Shown piece by piece: positions 4,825 through 6,075 of a stretch of DNA of 6,075 bases. The notes beneath the pieces were generated by a model. The model was not told the origin of the DNA. It worked only from the letters and a program-made list of their open reading frames with translations, and ran no database searches. How positions within the stretch are numbered: position 1 is the first letter of the stretch; each line of letters starts with the position of its first letter. Position numbers and translations under genes: made by a program. Source of the stretch: Desulfobacula sp. (GTDB taxonomy: Bacteria; Desulfobacterota; Desulfobacteria; Desulfobacterales; Desulfobacteraceae); contig JAGLNZ010000378.1 of the NCBI GenBank assembly GCA_023139225.1, forward strand, positions 1 through 6,075, given 5' to 3'.

Positions 4825-5217
4825 ATGAATATTAATGAGCATATTAAATATTGGATTGATAGTTCTGATGATGATTTTCAGGCCATGATCCATTTGTTCG
4901 AAAAAGGAGATAATACTTGGTCTTTGTTTGTTGGGCATCTGGTTCTTGAAAAATTGCTAAAGGCATGGTACGTCAAAGTCAATTCAGACACGCCTCCTTT
5001 TATCCATGATCTTGTTCGGTTAGCTGAAAAAGGGAATTTAATACTCGGTGATGACCAAAAGGATATTTTAGATACCATATCTGCTTTCAATATCCGGGGA
5101 AGATATGATGACTATAAAAGAGAATTCCACAAAAAATGCTCAAATAGTTTTACAAAAAAATGGGTTGAAAATATCAAGGAGTTCAGAGAATGGATAAAGA
5201 AACAGCTTCTCAAATAG
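4825..5217 (+). CDS. HEPN domain protein, 130 aa
   Basis: HEPN proteins are compact helical bundles, often RNases, that pair with a nucleotidyltransferase. The N-terminal helix has the usual W-I-D-S-S-D-D-D-F-Q-A-M pattern. Residues 34-50 (F-V-G-H-L-V-L-E-K-L-L-K-A-W-Y) form the second helix. P-P-F-I-H-D-L at 57-63 and N-I-R-G-R-Y at 89-94 are typical of the COG2250-like HEPN branch rather than HepT/DUF86. The canonical nuclease motif R-x(4-6)-H is not evident; the nearest are R99-x2-H102 and R93-x8-H102. It may therefore not be a classical RNase. The 3' end overlaps the nucleotidyltransferase gene by 28 bp. No Shine-Dalgarno precedes the ATG; see the promoter entry. Confidence 0.85.
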   Translation: MNINEHIKYWIDSSDDDFQAMIHLFEKGDNTWSLFVGHLVLEKLLKAWYVKVNSDTPPFIHDLVRLAEKGNLILGDDQKDILDTISAFNIRGRYDDYKREFHKKCSNSFTKKWVENIKEFREWIKKQLLK

Positions 5218-5498
5218 CTCGAAAATATATTGAATTTATTAAAAAAAAAGATCCTAATGTGAAAAAGGCCTATATTTTCGGTTCATATATTAAAGGTACG
5301 GCCAAAGAAGACAGCGATATTGATCTGGCAATAATTTTTAAAAATCTTACAGATACATTTGACATGCAGGTTCAATTAATGAAGCTTAGAAGAAAATTTG
5401 ATACCAGAATTGAACCTCATGCATTCAGGGAGTCTGATTTTCATATTTCAAATCCTTTGGCCAATGAAATATTGAAGACCGGTTTAGAAATAGTTTGA
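5190..5498 (+). CDS. MNT-type minimal nucleotidyltransferase, 102 aa
   Basis: This is a minimal Pol-beta-fold nucleotidyltransferase of the kind that pairs with HEPN proteins. In characterised MNT/HEPN pairs the enzyme transfers AMP to the HEPN toxin and silences it. The catalytic pattern G31-S32-x10-D43-x-D45 is intact (G-S-Y-I-K-G-T-A-K-E-D-S-D-I-D-L). Glu75 in R-I-E-P-H-A-F is the likely third carboxylate. AAGGAG at 5176-5181, 8 bp before the ATG, is a strong ribosome site inside the HEPN gene, so this protein can be made well even if the first cistron is leaderless. Whether it modifies its partner cannot be told from sequence. Confidence 0.88.
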   Translation: MDKETASQIARKYIEFIKKKDPNVKKAYIFGSYIKGTAKEDSDIDLAIIFKNLTDTFDMQVQLMKLRRKFDTRIEPHAFRESDFHISNPLANEILKTGLEIV

Positions 5499-5499
5499 T

Positions 5500-5540
5500 A
5501 AGGAATAACCCCTCTTTGTGATGGGGAGAGGTTATCCCTT
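5500..5540. terminator. large hairpin between convergent genes
   Basis: AAGGAATAACCCCTC (5500-5514) pairs with GAGAGGTTATCCCTT (5526-5540), 13 of 15 pairs, around an 11-nt loop. It starts 1 bp after the MNT stop and lies between convergent genes, so it probably ends transcription from either or both sides. No long T-run follows on either strand, so intrinsic termination may be weak. Confidence 0.55.
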
Positions 5541-5568
5541 GGCTTTGAAAGGAGCATTATATAAAATA

Positions 5569-5859
5569 CTATATGGATCGAATCATCTCAATTATTTGAT
5601 CAACCGAAGCAACCGGGTGGGTTGAAAATTCACAATAAGGGTTATATTGCTGTACCATTTTAGCAATTTCAACCTCGCTTCCTTCAACAATACAATAGCC
5701 CCTGCCTTCACCAACATAACAACCCCAATCCTTTGTTAAGCCTACCTCAATATCTTGTTGAACAAATTCCATCAAAGCTGCAAATCCCTGACCGCGTTCT
5801 TGAGGATCAATCGGGATAAGAGAACTGTTTAATCTCCAATGCATTAAATATTTTCCCAT
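5569..5859 (-). CDS. small alpha/beta-barrel-like conserved hypothetical, 96 aa
   Basis: Function not known. The layout is strand (K-Y-L-M-H-W-R-L), helix (G-F-A-A-L-M-E-F-V-Q-Q-D-I), strand (L-T-K-D-W-G-C-Y), strand (G-R-G-Y-C-I-V-E-G), helix (V-E-I-A-K-M-V-Q-Q-Y) and strand (C-E-F-S-T-H-P-V-A), then a final helix. This is the pattern of ferredoxin-like dimeric alpha/beta-barrel proteins such as the DUF3303-like group. The ATG at 5859 is preceded on the minus strand by GGA at 5868-5870 with good spacing. The gene is convergent with the MNT gene and lies downstream of another minus-strand gene ~90 bp away, with which it may be co-transcribed. Confidence 0.75.
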   Translation of the reverse strand: MGKYLMHWRLNSSLIPIDPQERGQGFAALMEFVQQDIEVGLTKDWGCYVGEGRGYCIVEGSEVEIAKMVQQYNPYCEFSTHPVASVDQIIEMIRSI

Positions 5860-5947
5860 TATTTATTTCCTTTCCTATGATTATAAAAAGTATGTTTTGT
5901 CTTCATATTCCCATGAAAATACATTTCAAAAAAAATGAGATGAAGCC

Positions 5948-6075
5948 TTAACCGTCAAAGCGGATTGGTTCCGGAACAATAGGAGATGGTCCCATAAGCT
6001 CAAATTTAATATTCAATGCATAATCCCGAAGTTCCTGATTCACCTTTTGAATAGTTTCATTTTCCATCCAGGTTG
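5948..6075 (-). CDS. 3' end of a minus-strand gene (partial)
   Basis: From 6073 leftwards one minus-strand frame is open for 41 codons to a TAA at 5948-5950. It reads T-W-M-E-N-E-T-I-Q-K-V-N-Q-E-L-R-D-Y, then A-L-N-I-K-F-E-L-M-G-P-S-P, ending P-E-P-I-R-F-D-G. The other two minus frames stop at once. The residue mix is protein-like, with an amphipathic helix followed by a proline-rich tail. The gene continues beyond the window and the family is not recognised. Confidence 0.6.
   Translation of the reverse strand, partial: TWMENETIQKVNQELRDYALNIKFELMGPSPIVPEPIRFDG

Noticed and set aside
4878..5090. Minus-strand open frame inside the HEPN gene
   Set aside because: Antisense shadow of a well-supported domain protein.
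1..6075. CRISPR array
   Set aside because: No regularly spaced repeats of 25-40 bp were seen on reading the window.

Overview
This is an AT-rich accessory region of a bacterial chromosome. It carries small conserved hypothetical genes, a decayed insertion sequence, two toxin-antitoxin-type gene pairs and a tRNA 3'-end fragment typical of a genomic-island boundary. Shine-Dalgarno sites are ordinary. The IS type (a DDE transposase ending in a Q-R-S-Q-C-K-A-A-like tail) and the mix of RelBE and MNT/HEPN pairs suggest a Gram-negative anaerobe, perhaps Desulfobacterota. That placement is inference only; no marker gene is present.

Left block (1-2289, all + strand): a run of closely spaced genes that looks like one transcription unit. 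It holds the last codons of an upstream gene, a ~307-aa conserved hypothetical, a 112-aa conserved hypothetical, a ~107-aa unknown, a 79-aa amphi-Trp domain protein and a ~107-aa conserved hypothetical. The first and second genes are 2 bp apart, the second and third 14 bp apart, and the third and fourth overlap. Their functions are unknown.

Middle block (2290-3606): a gene-free stretch, then a 592-bp relic of an insertion sequence (2917-3508, transposase on - strand). It has near-perfect ~30-bp terminal inverted repeats, but most of the transposase gene is deleted and the remaining C-terminal part has two single-base frameshifts. A minus-strand reading frame abuts its left end (2570-2916), and a short minus-strand frame with an ATG abuts its right end (3511-3606). 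These may be the two halves of one gene split by the element.

Toxin-antitoxin and island boundary (3592-4508): a palindromic operator/promoter precedes a ribbon-helix-helix RelB-type antitoxin and an overlapping RelE-type toxin. Next come helically phased short repeats and then a 45-nt 3' half of a tRNA gene (anticodon loop to CCA, tRNA-Arg-like) without its 5' half. This is the expected remnant at the distal end of an element integrated in a tRNA gene. From its orientation, the island lies to the left and runs beyond the window.

Right block (4509-6075): a gene-free spacer with an IS21-like end sequence, then an overlapping HEPN / MNT nucleotidyltransferase pair, a large hairpin between convergent genes, a minus-strand small alpha/beta-barrel-like protein and the 3' end of a further minus-strand gene. 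The two toxin-type pairs thus sit on opposite sides of the presumed attachment site.
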